Shown one piece after another: positions 46,829-57,484 of a stretch of 64,000 nt of DNA. Each line of letters begins with the position of its first letter. Positions within the stretch are counted from its first letter, which is position 1. The stretch covers positions 1 to 64,000 of the forward strand of contig JAHEHU010000003.1 in assembly GCA_024639765.1 (NCBI GenBank), read 5' to 3'. Below the pieces are notes generated by a model. It saw only the letters and a program-made list of their open reading frames with translations, was not told the origin of the DNA and did no database searches. A program made the translations under genes and the position numbers. The DNA comes from Eudoraea sp. (GTDB lineage: Bacteria > Bacteroidota > Bacteroidia > Flavobacteriales > Flavobacteriaceae).

Positions 46829-48562
46829 TCACAATACTTTCTTTATCTCTCCGCAGGTTAACATGGAATCCCCGTAAAAAGGGTTTCGGATCTCTTTTTC
46901 CCAACTTAACCAGTCAGAACCTTTATAATTATTAGCCATAGGGCAATGTAAGACATATACCGGTTTAGCCAGCTTATTGAGTCTCGGAACTATCATGACA
47001 AAGAGGTTTGATAATTGGCCAAATTGTTGCCGTTGTTTGTCTATTGAGGTTGTCATGGAAATATCCATAAAAGATCTCTCCAACTCCTGTAGATCGTTAA
47101 CCAGCGTACCCTTTAATGCTGCTGTATTTACCCTTTTTAGCGTAGAAAGTGCCTTTTGCGAGAATTGCTGCACCTTTTCTGGGTCTGATTGTACCAGGGC
47201 ATCTTTAAGATCCATATAGGACTGCAATACAGGTGTAAAAGAATCTTGAAAAATAGGGGGTACTTCCATGTTCTCAGATTTAATAGTAGCTCCCATTCCC
47301 TCATGGCTCTCATGACCTGTTACTATAGTTCCTCCCTCATTCATCATAGACTTTTTCCCTTTTAATTGTGCAGCGGCATCTACTGTAAACGTGCCATGAG
47401 TAACAATTTCATCTCCGGTTTCTAATCCTTCTAATACCATGTAGCCATCCGCTACCTCATCTCCTAAAGTTATTTCGCGCATTTCAAAAACGGAGCTTTC
47501 TGCATTGGTTTTAAGATACACCAGAGAGCGCTTTCCCGTCCATAGTACCGCACTACTTGGAACTATGATTTCCTCATTTTTCCCTGCCGCTATAGCTACC
47601 GCTCCTTCTACGAACATCCCTGGTTTTAATAGGTTCATTTTGTTTTCTATTTCGGCCCGTATCTTAACAGTGCGTTTAGAAGTGTTCAGAACAGGATCAA
47701 TAAATGTTATTTTAGCCTGAATTACTTCGTTGGGATATGACAATGATCTTACTTCTATCTTCTGTCCTTTTTTTAATTGGGACATTTGATTCTCATAACC
47801 ATCAAAAACGGCCCAAAGCGACTTCAGATTAGAAATTTTAAAAAAGGGCTCGCCCTGTTTAATATAATCTCCTTCATCTAACATTATCTTAGATACCACC
47901 CCGGAAATGGAGGCGTAAATGGGGTAACTTTCCCGCACCGTACCAGAGGTTTCAATAGCGGCTATTTGTTTATCTGTCAACTTCCATAACTTAAGTTTGT
48001 TTTTTACCGCCCTATACAGCTCAGGCTGAGATTCTTTAAGATTAAGTGCCGTTAATAATTCCTGTTGGGCAGATACTAGTTGAGGAGAATATATACTTGC
48101 AAGTGCCTGTCCCTGCTTCACTTCTTGTCCCTCATAACTAACAAAGAGTTTTTCAATTCTACCATCATAATAGGCTGACTGGGTAGCGTTTTTTTCTTCG
48201 TTCTCCTGGAGTATTCCTGTTAGCTTTATGGCCTGTTCTCCTAAGCTACCCTCACCTATAATGGTCGTTTGTACATCGGCCAGGGCAAGTGCATTCCTGG
48301 ATAGGGTGAACTGGGTATCGGAAAGCCCGTTAGTATCTGTATCGGCCAGAATCAGATCCATACCACAAATGGGGCAACTCCCGCTACTTGCCTGCCTTAT
48401 TTGAGGATGCATGGAGCAGGTCCAAATTTGATCTGTAACCATTTCTGACTCATGGTCATGAATCTCCTGAGATGTTACATTGGGAGATTCGCTAAAAATA
48501 AAATAGCCAAGTAGCATGCCCGCTACTATTGAAATACAAACGTATATGATCGTTTTTTTCAT
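46829..48562 (-). CDS. CusB-type RND periplasmic adaptor with N-terminal heavy-metal-binding motif and C-terminal DUF3347-like module
   Basis: '[24 protein letters not shown]', HlyD-like barrel-sandwich, C-terminal 'HCPMANNYKGSDWLSWEKEIRNPFYGDSMLTCGEI'. Confidence 0.93.
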   Translation of the reverse strand: MKKTIIYVCISIVAGMLLGYFIFSESPNVTSQEIHDHESEMVTDQIWTCSMHPQIRQASSGSCPICGMDLILADTDTNGLSDTQFTLSRNALALADVQTTIIGEGSLGEQAIKLTGILQENEEKNATQSAYYDGRIEKLFVSYEGQEVKQGQALASIYSPQLVSAQQELLTALNLKESQPELYRAVKNKLKLWKLTDKQIAAIETSGTVRESYPIYASISGVVSKIMLDEGDYIKQGEPFFKISNLKSLWAVFDGYENQMSQLKKGQKIEVRSLSYPNEVIQAKITFIDPVLNTSKRTVKIRAEIENKMNLLKPGMFVEGAVAIAAGKNEEIIVPSSAVLWTGKRSLVYLKTNAESSVFEMREITLGDEVADGYMVLEGLETGDEIVTHGTFTVDAAAQLKGKKSMMNEGGTIVTGHESHEGMGATIKSENMEVPPIFQDSFTPVLQSYMDLKDALVQSDPEKVQQFSQKALSTLKRVNTAALKGTLVNDLQELERSFMDISMTTSIDKQRQQFGQLSNLFVMIVPRLNKLAKPVYVLHCPMANNYKGSDWLSWEKEIRNPFYGDSMLTCGEIKKVL

Positions 48563-48566
48563 CGTT

Positions 48567-49271
48567 TTATTTTTTAATAACTCGTTTTCTAATTGTTGGT
48601 GAACTAATATAAAAAAGCGTGAAACCGCTTAACACTGTAATAAGACCCATCAGGGAAAATCCACGAAGAAGGACTGTATTGAAATTATCTCTTCCTTCAT
48701 AGTCCATGGTGTGTGTCATCCATAAAAAATCGAACCAACGCCAATCCCTGTAACGTACTGTTTGAAAAGAACCATCATCTATGGAAACATATGCTTTGAC
48801 ATTTTTAGCTGACTCATATGAAATTACATATGCCGGCAGTGGTTTTTCCCTGTATTCATGATGTTTTCCTACTTCATCAATCCGCTCTATATCCGCAACT
48901 ATCAATTCAGAAAGCATATTTTTTTCTGAAATTTTAACAGCTTCCTGTTCTGTAATTCCATTTTTAACAACTCCTGTTACGGCATGTATCAAATATTGGT
49001 CATTGATCCAATAATAGGGAACATCGGCAATCTCTCTTAATTCAATTGCAAAAATCTCTTTTGGTATTGAGATCTCAGATAAGCCTATCAAATTATTGAA
49101 GGATCTTGGAATTGTCTTCTCCTTACGATAATGATCTCCGTGTATCTCGTCTATATCCGTCCAGCTAAAGTATATCCCACTAATTGTCCATAATAAGAAT
49201 TGTATTCCAAGGAATAATCCTAAATATCGATGAGCCTTACGGATCTTTTGTTGTGTTTTACGTTTTACCAT
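48567..49271 (-). CDS. PepSY domain-containing membrane protein
   Basis: 'RKAHRYLGLFLGIQFLLWTISGIYFSW', 'DDGSFQTVRYRDWRWFDFLWMTHTMDYEGRDNFNTVLLRGFSLMGL'. Confidence 0.9.
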   Translation of the reverse strand: MVKRKTQQKIRKAHRYLGLFLGIQFLLWTISGIYFSWTDIDEIHGDHYRKEKTIPRSFNNLIGLSEISIPKEIFAIELREIADVPYYWINDQYLIHAVTGVVKNGITEQEAVKISEKNMLSELIVADIERIDEVGKHHEYREKPLPAYVISYESAKNVKAYVSIDDGSFQTVRYRDWRWFDFLWMTHTMDYEGRDNFNTVLLRGFSLMGLITVLSGFTLFYISSPTIRKRVIKK

Positions 49272-49276
49272 TGGGG

Positions 49277-51772
49277 TTAATTTATATTGGTTGTTCTTAA
49301 GCGTAGAGCATTACCAATTACTGAAACCGAACTAAAGCTCATGGCTGCAGCGGCGATCATTGGTGACAATAAAATTCCGAAAAATGGAAAAAGTACTCCG
49401 GCCGCTATAGGTATTCCTACGGTATTATAAACCAAGGCGAAGAACAGGTTTTGTTTAATATTCCTCATCACCTTACTACTCAAATTCTTTGCCTTTACGA
49501 TTCCCTGCAGGTCGCCTTTCACCAACGTTATTTTTGCACTTTCAATAGCTACATCCGTACCCGTACCCATAGCAATCCCTACATCACTTTTTGCAAGGGC
49601 AGGTGCATCATTTATACCGTCTCCCGCCATTGCCACGACTCTCCCATTTTGTTGTAATTCTTCAACTATCCTAAGTTTATCTGCAGGTAGCATACCGGCC
49701 TTAAAATCGGATAAATGTAATTCGTTTGCCACTGCTTTCGCTGTATCTTCATTATCGCCTGTTAGCATAATAACACCTATGCCTTTGTCTTGTAATGCCT
49801 TAATCGCTTTTTTACTGCTTTCCTTTATCTTATCTCCTATGACCACAAAACCAACAGCCTTACTTTCGACCGTTAGAAAAGAGACTGTTTTGCCCTTCCT
49901 TTGAAAAGCCGTTACCTTCCTTCTCAGGTCTTCAGATATCCTGGTCTTAGCTTCTTCCATCATCTTCTCATTTCCCAGGGAAACCTTTTTACCATGTATG
50001 ATACCTTCAACCCCTTTTCCGGTTATTGCCCTGAATTCAACAACATCAAGGAGTTTGACCCCTTGTTCTTTTCCATATTTCACAGTGGCCTCAGCTAAGG
50101 GGTGTTCACTCAATTGGTTCAGGGATATTATATATTGAAGTACTTCCTTTTCAGTTACTGTTTCCCCTGAAGCACCTACGGACTCTACCGCTGGTTTCCC
50201 TTCGGTTATGGTCCCTGTCTTATCGATAATGATAGTATCTACTTTGTCCATTCTTTCCAAAGCCTCGGCATTTTTGATCAATACACCATTCTGAGCTCCT
50301 TTCCCAACACCTACCATAACAGACATTGGTGTAGCCAGGCCTAATGCACAGGGGCAGGCGATGATCAATACGGCGATGGCGTTGACCAGGGCATATACGT
50401 AGGCAGGCGCAGGCCCCCAAATAACCCATACACCATAGGTGATCAGCGCTATTAGGACAACTGCCGGAACAAAATAGCCTGAAACTTTGTCGGCTAAATT
50501 CTGTATAGGTGCCTTACTTCTGCTGGCTTCATTTACCATCCGGATAATTTGGGAAAGCAGTGTATCCGAACCTATCTTTTCTGCCTTCATCAAAAAGGAT
50601 TGATTCCCGTTTATCGTTCCGCTATGGACCTTATCCCCTACCGATTTAGTAACCGGTAAAGGCTCTCCGGTGATCATGGACTCGTCTACGGAACTATATC
50701 CCTCTGTCAATATGCCATCAACTGCAATCTTATTGCCTGGCTTTACACGAAGTATATCCCCTAAAACGATTTGATCAATAGTAATTTCTTCCTCAGTACC
50801 ATCTTTTACTCTTATGGCTTTGTTTGGGGCAAGATTTAACAAGGCCTTTACGGCAGAATTTGTTTTGCTGTGTGCCCTGGCCTCTAATACCTGACCCAAC
50901 AATACCAAGGTTAGGATGACAGTAGCCGCTTCAAAATAGACGTGGACATTTCCTGTTTCTGTTTTAAATTGAGAGGGGAAAAATTCCGGAAAAAACATTC
51001 CAAAAACACTGAACGACCAGGCAACACCAGCCCCTATTCCTATAAGGGTAAACATATTGAGATTCCAGGTTTTTATAGAGCGATACGCCCGTTCAAAAAA
51101 CATCCAGGTAGCATAGAATACTACGGGAAGTGAAAGGCCAAACTGAACCCAGTTCCAGTTTTTTTGATCTATCAAGGTATACAGCGGATTCTCAGTGACC
51201 ATTTCAGACATGGCAATTAAAAAAATGGGCAGGGTAAAAACCATAGCCACCCAAAATTTCTGAAGTAAAGCCTTAAATGTCCTTTCCTCCGCAGACAACT
51301 CGGCTTTCACAGAAACTAAAGCCATGCCACAAATAGGACAACTCCCGGGCTCATCGCTGATAATTTCAGGATGCATTGGACACGTATATTGCGAATCTGT
51401 TGGTGTAGAATACGTTTGCTCTTCCACCAGGGCCATTCCGCAAACAGGGCAGTCACCTGATTCTTCATAGGTTTTATCTCCTTCACAATGCATTGGGCAA
51501 TAAAAAGTGCCAGTCCCTTTTCCTTTAGGTATACCTTTTGCAACATGAACCTGTTTCTCACCCGGAGAATGAATGGTATATCTACCTCCGTCTTTTTGTA
51601 GTGCTTTCTTAAATTTTTCAATGGGAATATGCGTATTCATCTCAATGACAGCCTCACTATTCGCTAAATCAACGGAAATGCTAGAAACACCTTTCACTTT
51701 AGAAAGTGTCTCTTCTACATGTGCACGACATCCATTGCAGGTCATTCCGTGTATGTGAAAAGTGTGTTTCAT
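49277..51772 (-). CDS. copA: Copper-translocating P1B-type ATPase (HMA plus two CPMH/CGM metal-binding units)
   Basis: 'MTCNGCRAH' HMA, two 'CPMH...CPxCGMAL' units, '[12 protein letters not shown]', '[11 protein letters not shown]', '[10 protein letters not shown]'. Confidence 0.96.
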   Translation of the reverse strand: MKHTFHIHGMTCNGCRAHVEETLSKVKGVSSISVDLANSEAVIEMNTHIPIEKFKKALQKDGGRYTIHSPGEKQVHVAKGIPKGKGTGTFYCPMHCEGDKTYEESGDCPVCGMALVEEQTYSTPTDSQYTCPMHPEIISDEPGSCPICGMALVSVKAELSAEERTFKALLQKFWVAMVFTLPIFLIAMSEMVTENPLYTLIDQKNWNWVQFGLSLPVVFYATWMFFERAYRSIKTWNLNMFTLIGIGAGVAWSFSVFGMFFPEFFPSQFKTETGNVHVYFEAATVILTLVLLGQVLEARAHSKTNSAVKALLNLAPNKAIRVKDGTEEEITIDQIVLGDILRVKPGNKIAVDGILTEGYSSVDESMITGEPLPVTKSVGDKVHSGTINGNQSFLMKAEKIGSDTLLSQIIRMVNEASRSKAPIQNLADKVSGYFVPAVVLIALITYGVWVIWGPAPAYVYALVNAIAVLIIACPCALGLATPMSVMVGVGKGAQNGVLIKNAEALERMDKVDTIIIDKTGTITEGKPAVESVGASGETVTEKEVLQYIISLNQLSEHPLAEATVKYGKEQGVKLLDVVEFRAITGKGVEGIIHGKKVSLGNEKMMEEAKTRISEDLRRKVTAFQRKGKTVSFLTVESKAVGFVVIGDKIKESSKKAIKALQDKGIGVIMLTGDNEDTAKAVANELHLSDFKAGMLPADKLRIVEELQQNGRVVAMAGDGINDAPALAKSDVGIAMGTGTDVAIESAKITLVKGDLQGIVKAKNLSSKVMRNIKQNLFFALVYNTVGIPIAAGVLFPFFGILLSPMIAAAAMSFSSVSVIGNALRLRTTNIN

Positions 51773-51775
51773 TTT

Positions 51776-52321
51776 TTACTTTTGAATGGTTTCTGTAACG
51801 CTGCCACATTTCAACATTTTATCTCCGTAATACGGATTCCGGATTTCTTCCACATTAGAAATCCAATACCCACCTCTTCCCTCAAAGGCCATGGGACAGA
51901 ATTGCTTGTAAATGGTCCCTTCTGAAATAGATTCCTTGAACATCGGTTCTACAGCCGTGGTAAACTCAGAGAACAGTTCACGTTGTTTCTCAAGATCGTC
52001 AGTATTGGCCATGGCAAGAGCTTTTGATTTCATGTCTTCCTGTTCTTCGGAAAAACTTTCGGCAAGGTTACCAGCTGCCTTTTTTACTTCATTAGCTTCC
52101 GAATTGACCAAGGCCATGCGTATCTGTTGATAATTATGAAAGACTTTTTCCGTCATTCCATCGGTAAAAGTGGCATCGGCAATTTCGGTTGTTTGCTCCT
52201 TCACTTGTTCTACTTCTTGCGGGGTATTGATTTCTGCGTCTTGTTTATTTTTCTTTTCTCCGCAGGATGCCAAAATCAAAATGACTACTGCCGCTACTGC
52301 TACATATTTATTCTGTTTCAT
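51776..52321 (-). CDS. DUF3347 domain-containing lipoprotein
   Basis: Lipobox LASCGEK; 'FHNYQQIRMALVNSEANEVKKAAGNL...KQFCPMAFEGRGGYWISNVEEIRNPYYGDKMLKCG'; start trimmed to MKQNKYV. Confidence 0.88.
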   Translation of the reverse strand: MKQNKYVAVAAVVILILASCGEKKNKQDAEINTPQEVEQVKEQTTEIADATFTDGMTEKVFHNYQQIRMALVNSEANEVKKAAGNLAESFSEEQEDMKSKALAMANTDDLEKQRELFSEFTTAVEPMFKESISEGTIYKQFCPMAFEGRGGYWISNVEEIRNPYYGDKMLKCGSVTETIQK

Positions 52322-52396
52322 AGTATTTGTTTTATTGATCTTCATGTTTGTTGAATTTAGACTAAACATTGGCAATGCTTCATTGTATTACATTTT

Positions 52397-53617
52397 TTAT
52401 TGATTCGTTAGATAATTGATTACTGCCATTTGAGAATAATAGTTTGTAACTGACTCAATCTGGTTTATTTGAAACTTTAGCTGTAGTTCCTGAATATCCA
52501 GTACATCGTTAAAATCGATAGTGCCCGTTTCATAATTTTTTAGCAGGATTTCCTCTGCATCGTTGGCCTGTAGCAAATTTTTAATTTGCGTATTGTATAT
52601 AATTCGAGCAGCTTCTTTATCATTTATGGCCGTATTCAAAACCGTTTCCAACAGATTTCTACGATTGGTCTTATTAGCATTGATTTCCTCTTGTCGTAGT
52701 TCGTTCTGAACCGAACGGGACTTAAAACTATTGTTAAAAATGGGGATGGAAAGCGAGAGCATAGGCATCAGAATATCCTTCCCGTTATCGCTGAAATCCA
52801 TTCCCACCCTTTCCGCCACAGGGATGTAGTCCAGTCCAAAACCAAGATTCGGATTGGCCTCTTTCTGGTTCAGAACTTCCATTTGGGCCACGGATTCGTA
52901 AAGTCTATCGTATTTTTCCAGTTCGGGATGCAAATCAAATTCTGCTATTGGTTTTGCAAAATTTTCATTGATACCCATGCTATCGACCACAGCTATTCTG
53001 ACGTCTTCATCACGGTTTAAAAGGTTATTGAAAACGTTACTTTCCGATAGCAGTACCTGCATCAAAACTTCCTTTTGAGCCTGTAATTCGTTTTGACGAA
53101 TTTGCAACCGCAGCACATCCACGGCAGAGGTATTGCCCACTTCTACCGAGGTTAGGGCCAACCGTTCGTAGGTTTTCAGGAGCTGAATATTCTCTTCCAA
53201 AACTTCCTGCTTTTTGGTAACGGCATACAGCTTGTAATAAGATTGCGATACTGACAACCGTAGTTTCCGTTTGGTAATCGCAATGTCCAAATAATCGACA
53301 TCGGCCAGGGAGCTGGCATAATTTTCCCTTGCGGTTATCGTACCGAACCAGGGTAACATTTGTTTTACGGAAAACCGCGCCTTTTGTGCTCCCGTACGTG
53401 TTTCGGGTTCGCTGACAAAAACACCCGCACTTATTTCCGTATTGGGCAGGGCATCGGCTTCATCTACTTTCTCCTTTGCGATGTTGTACTTGATTTCAAA
53501 AGCCTGCAGCTCTGGATTGTTAGCTTCGGCTTCTTCTATATAAGATTGCAAGGTCTGGGCTTGTACAAAGCCTACCGCCAACAGTCCTATTATTATGCTA
53601 CCAATTTTCTTCATCAC
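52397..53617 (-). CDS. TolC family outer-membrane efflux protein (CusC/CzcC-like)
   Basis: 'NPELQAFEIKYNIAKEKVDEADALPNTEISAG...VSQSYYKLYAVTKKQEVLEENIQLLKTYERLALTSVEVGNTSAVDVLRLQ'. Confidence 0.93.
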   Translation of the reverse strand: MMKKIGSIIIGLLAVGFVQAQTLQSYIEEAEANNPELQAFEIKYNIAKEKVDEADALPNTEISAGVFVSEPETRTGAQKARFSVKQMLPWFGTITARENYASSLADVDYLDIAITKRKLRLSVSQSYYKLYAVTKKQEVLEENIQLLKTYERLALTSVEVGNTSAVDVLRLQIRQNELQAQKEVLMQVLLSESNVFNNLLNRDEDVRIAVVDSMGINENFAKPIAEFDLHPELEKYDRLYESVAQMEVLNQKEANPNLGFGLDYIPVAERVGMDFSDNGKDILMPMLSLSIPIFNNSFKSRSVQNELRQEEINANKTNRRNLLETVLNTAINDKEAARIIYNTQIKNLLQANDAEEILLKNYETGTIDFNDVLDIQELQLKFQINQIESVTNYYSQMAVINYLTNQ

Positions 53618-56600
53618 TTTTCTCTTTTAAGTTGCCATTCGTTTTTCCAACTGTACAGTACCGGAACCACTAACAAGGTAATCAAGGCTATAAACATTCC
53701 CCCAAAGCTCGGTATTGCCATCGGAATCATAATGTCACTTCCGCGCCCTGTGGAGGTCAGTATTGGCAATAACGCCAATAGGGTCGTTGCCGTGGTCATC
53801 AGACAAGGACGAATTCGTTTTTCTCCGGCTTCAACGACCGATGCCCTAATTGTTTCCAAGCTTTTAGGTTTGTTCCTATCAAAGGTCTGGGTCAGGTAAG
53901 TGGCCATGACCACCCCATCATCCGTGGCGATACCGAAAAGGGCAATAAAACCGATCCATACGGCCACACTCAGATTGATAGGATGCATCTGGAACAAATC
54001 CCTTAGGTTTTCCCCGAAGAAGTTGAAATTCAGAAACCAATCCTGCCCATAGAACCATATCATCAAAAAGCCTCCGGCAAAAGCCACGGCGATTCCCGTA
54101 AATACCATAAGGGATGTAGAAACCGAACGGAATTGGAAATACAGAATCAGGAAAATGATCAGTAACGCCAAAGGAACAACTACGGAAAGTGTTTTTTCTG
54201 CCCTGAGTTGGTTTTCGTAGGTACCCGTAAATTTATAGCTAATGCCTTTTGGAACCATCAGCTCCCCGCTATCGATTTTTTGTTGGATAATGGCTTGGGC
54301 ATTTTCCACCACATTGACTTCGGCATAGCCGTCCAGCTTGTCAAAAAGCACATAGCCCACCAAAAAGGTGTCCTCGCTTTTTATGACCTGTGGCCCCTTC
54401 TCATACCGGATATTGACCACTTCGCTCAAAGGAACAGGACTACCTTTGGCAACAGGAACATAAATGTTCTTGATGTCTGTTGGGTTCTCCCGAAGTTCTC
54501 TCGGATATCGTACCCTAACGCCGTAACGCTCCCTTCCTTCAACCGTTTGTGTCAGGGTCATACCGCCTACGGCGACTTCCAATACACGCTGCACATCCTC
54601 GATGAGAATGCCATATCTCGCCAAAGCTTCCCTATCAATATCAATGAGAAGATAGGGCTTACCTACTATCCTATCGGCAAACACCGCTTCGTCCTTGACA
54701 CCTTCGGCCTCTTTAAGAATATTTTCCAATTGAAGCCCAAAGGCTTCAATTTGTAGCAAATCCTGTCCTTTGACCTTGATGCCCATAGGGGCGCGCATTC
54801 CCGTTTGCAACATCACCAATCGGGTTTCTATGGGTTGCAGTTTGGGCGCTGATGTTACTCCCGGTAATCGTGTTACTCTTACGATTTCGTTCCAAATATC
54901 GTCCGGGGATTTAATCTCGGGCCGCCAAGTGCGAAAGTATTCTCCGGTTCCATCGGGAATCAGATTTTCATACGTTACTTCGGTAAAATCTTCAATTGCA
55001 CTATCTCCATGTTCAGAACTGTTATCATCGAACACCGTATTAGGGTTCAAGACCAAGTTGCCATCCTTTAGTATAAACAGGCCATCTTCATTGACCTTAA
55101 AACGCTGGCGTTCGCCTTCTTCGTTTCGCATGTATTCCGATTTGTACTGAATGATATTTTCGTACATGGAAACGGGAGCGGGATCCAATGCAGACTCTGT
55201 CCGGCCTGCCTTGCCAACTACAGTTTTTATTTCGGGAATACTGGCCACGGCCATATCTAACTGCTGCAATACCCTTTTATTTTCCTCAACACCTGCATGA
55301 GGAAGAGAAGTCGGCATCAAAAGGAAGGAACCTTCATTTAGCGCGGGCATAAATTCCTTACCTGTATTCTGCATGATCAGCACCCCAAAAACGACAATGG
55401 CCGTAGGAATGGATAGGAATGCCAATTTGTTATCTAATGCCCAGCGCAATATCTGGGTGTAGTATTTTCTAAAGAGCGTGAATACCCCTAACAACCCAAA
55501 ACATATCAACCCAACAAAAATCAGGTTTGTAAAAATACTCCTGTCAAAGCCCAAGGGTCGCCAATAGGTTGCCAGAATGAATACGATTGCCGTAACGGAA
55601 ATAATAATATTTAAAAGGTTTGCCTGTTTATCCGTAAGGGAAAATCCGTTGAACAAGCGTCCTGCCAATTCAGCATTTTTTAAGGGACGTATCGTTCCAA
55701 ATGCCATTAAGACCAGTCCCAACCAATAGCCATAGACTACTGCAATAAGTCCCGTAATGATGAGTAATACGCTGAATATGTAGCCCATGATACTCTTGCT
55801 CCGTTTTTTCCGAAAGAGGAACGCTGCAAAAGGTGGTATCAGAAACAGGGCAACTATAATTGATGCCGTCAATGCAAAGGTCTTGGTAAACGCTAAGGGT
55901 CTAAACAATTTTCCTTCGGCACCAATCATCGTAAACACAGGAATAAAACTGACAATAGTGGTCATTACGGCAGTCAAAATAGCGCCGGATACTTCTGCGG
56001 AAGCATTATACACAACTGTATTAATGGGGAGTTTATCGCCGTCTTCGTCGAGATGCCGAATGATGTTCTCGGATAGAATGACCCCAACATCGACCATGGT
56101 TCCGATGGCGATGGCAATACCCGAAAGAGCCACAATATTTGCGTCAACCCCAAAAAGTTTCATAGCAATAAAGACCATTAAAACGGCAACGGGCAACAAT
56201 CCCGAAATCAATACAGAAGCCCGAAGATTGAAAACCATAATGACTATGACCAGAATAGTAATCAATATTTCCAAGGTCAATGCCTCGTTGAGTGTTCCCA
56301 AGGTTTCCTGGATAAGTTCGGTTCGATCGTAAAAGGGTACGATTGTCAGTTGCGAGGTTGTTCCATTGCTCAGTACCTTGGATGGGAGTCCTGAACTCAG
56401 TTCATTGATTTTGTCTTTTACATTGTTGATGACCTCCAAAGGATTTGCCCCATATCTGGCTACAACAACGCCGCCTACGACTTCAGCCCCTTCCTTATCG
56501 AGTATTCCACGGCGGACTGCGGGGCCCAGGGACACATTGGCAATATCCTTTACACGAATGGAGGTATAATCTTCCGAGGTTACGACGGCGTTTTTAATGT

Positions 56601-57378
56601 CCTCCAAAGATTTCACATAGCCCAATCCACGAATCAAATACTCCGCCTGATTCATTTCCAGGGTCTGAGCACCAATATCCCTATTACTCTGTTTGACCGC
56701 ATTGACCACCTGATGAAGCCCGATATTATATTGCTTCATCAGCTCAGGATCCACGTCTATCTGATACTCCTGAACAAAGCCCCCTATGGAGGCCACCTCG
56801 GAAACACCACTTGCTGCAGAGAGGGCATATTTTACATAGTAGTCCTGAATGCTGCGCAGTTCCTGAAGATCCCAACCTCCTGTTACATTTCCATTCTCAT
56901 CCCTGCCCTCTAAGGTGTACCAGAATATTTGCCCTAGTGCTGTGGCATCCGGACCCAAAGCGGGATTAACGCCTTCTGGCAAAAGATTGCTCGGTAAAGA
57001 GTTCAATTTTTCAAGGATGCGACTGCGACTCCAATAGAATTCTATATCCTCCTCAAAAATGATATAGATACTCGAAAACCCAAACATCGAGGAACTTCGT
57101 ATCGTCCTTACTCCCGGGATGCCCAAAAGGGATGTGGTCAACGGATAAGAAATTTGGTCTTCTATATCCTGTGGAGATCTTCCGGGCCATTTTGTAAATA
57201 CAATTTGTTGGTTCTCGCCAATATCCGGAATCGCATCAACTGCAACAGGATCACTTGGCAGAAAACCGGTGTTCCAATTGAACGGAGCATTTATTATGCC
57301 CCAACCAATACACAACACTAAAATTAGGACCGCTATTAATTTGTTCTCTATTAGGAATTTAATGCTTCTGTTTAGCAT
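53614..57378 (-). CDS. cusA: CusA/CzcA-family heavy-metal efflux RND permease
   Basis: 'DIGENQQIVFTKWPGRSPQDIEDQISYPLTTSLLGIPGVRTIRSSSMFGFSSIYIIFEEDIEFYWSRSRILEKL' and 'FGIATDDGVVMATYL'; overlaps tolC-like gene by 4 nt. Confidence 0.97.
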   Translation of the reverse strand: MLNRSIKFLIENKLIAVLILVLCIGWGIINAPFNWNTGFLPSDPVAVDAIPDIGENQQIVFTKWPGRSPQDIEDQISYPLTTSLLGIPGVRTIRSSSMFGFSSIYIIFEEDIEFYWSRSRILEKLNSLPSNLLPEGVNPALGPDATALGQIFWYTLEGRDENGNVTGGWDLQELRSIQDYYVKYALSAASGVSEVASIGGFVQEYQIDVDPELMKQYNIGLHQVVNAVKQSNRDIGAQTLEMNQAEYLIRGLGYVKSLEDIKNAVVTSEDYTSIRVKDIANVSLGPAVRRGILDKEGAEVVGGVVVARYGANPLEVINNVKDKINELSSGLPSKVLSNGTTSQLTIVPFYDRTELIQETLGTLNEALTLEILITILVIVIMVFNLRASVLISGLLPVAVLMVFIAMKLFGVDANIVALSGIAIAIGTMVDVGVILSENIIRHLDEDGDKLPINTVVYNASAEVSGAILTAVMTTIVSFIPVFTMIGAEGKLFRPLAFTKTFALTASIIVALFLIPPFAAFLFRKKRSKSIMGYIFSVLLIITGLIAVVYGYWLGLVLMAFGTIRPLKNAELAGRLFNGFSLTDKQANLLNIIISVTAIVFILATYWRPLGFDRSIFTNLIFVGLICFGLLGVFTLFRKYYTQILRWALDNKLAFLSIPTAIVVFGVLIMQNTGKEFMPALNEGSFLLMPTSLPHAGVEENKRVLQQLDMAVASIPEIKTVVGKAGRTESALDPAPVSMYENIIQYKSEYMRNEEGERQRFKVNEDGLFILKDGNLVLNPNTVFDDNSSEHGDSAIEDFTEVTYENLIPDGTGEYFRTWRPEIKSPDDIWNEIVRVTRLPGVTSAPKLQPIETRLVMLQTGMRAPMGIKVKGQDLLQIEAFGLQLENILKEAEGVKDEAVFADRIVGKPYLLIDIDREALARYGILIEDVQRVLEVAVGGMTLTQTVEGRERYGVRVRYPRELRENPTDIKNIYVPVAKGSPVPLSEVVNIRYEKGPQVIKSEDTFLVGYVLFDKLDGYAEVNVVENAQAIIQQKIDSGELMVPKGISYKFTGTYENQLRAEKTLSVVVPLALLIIFLILYFQFRSVSTSLMVFTGIAVAFAGGFLMIWFYGQDWFLNFNFFGENLRDLFQMHPINLSVAVWIGFIALFGIATDDGVVMATYLTQTFDRNKPKSLETIRASVVEAGEKRIRPCLMTTATTLLALLPILTSTGRGSDIMIPMAIPSFGGMFIALITLLVVPVLYSWKNEWQLKREK

Positions 57379-57484
57379 ACTTATTGATCATTAAACATTA
57401 GAAATTGAATACTTCAAAACACTATAAAGTGCTTAAGCCCGGTCTGGCGTATACCAGCGGGTTTTCAATTCAAAAATTTTATAA

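Noticed and set aside
55787-56332. 181-aa plus-strand ORF antisense to cusA, and similar long antisense ORFs (54208-54756, 54770-55150, 53360-53899)
   Set aside because: Shadow ORFs opposite a strongly coding RND permease/TolC gene; compositions (Thr/Ile/Met-rich, no domain) fit antisense reading of codons, not independent genes.
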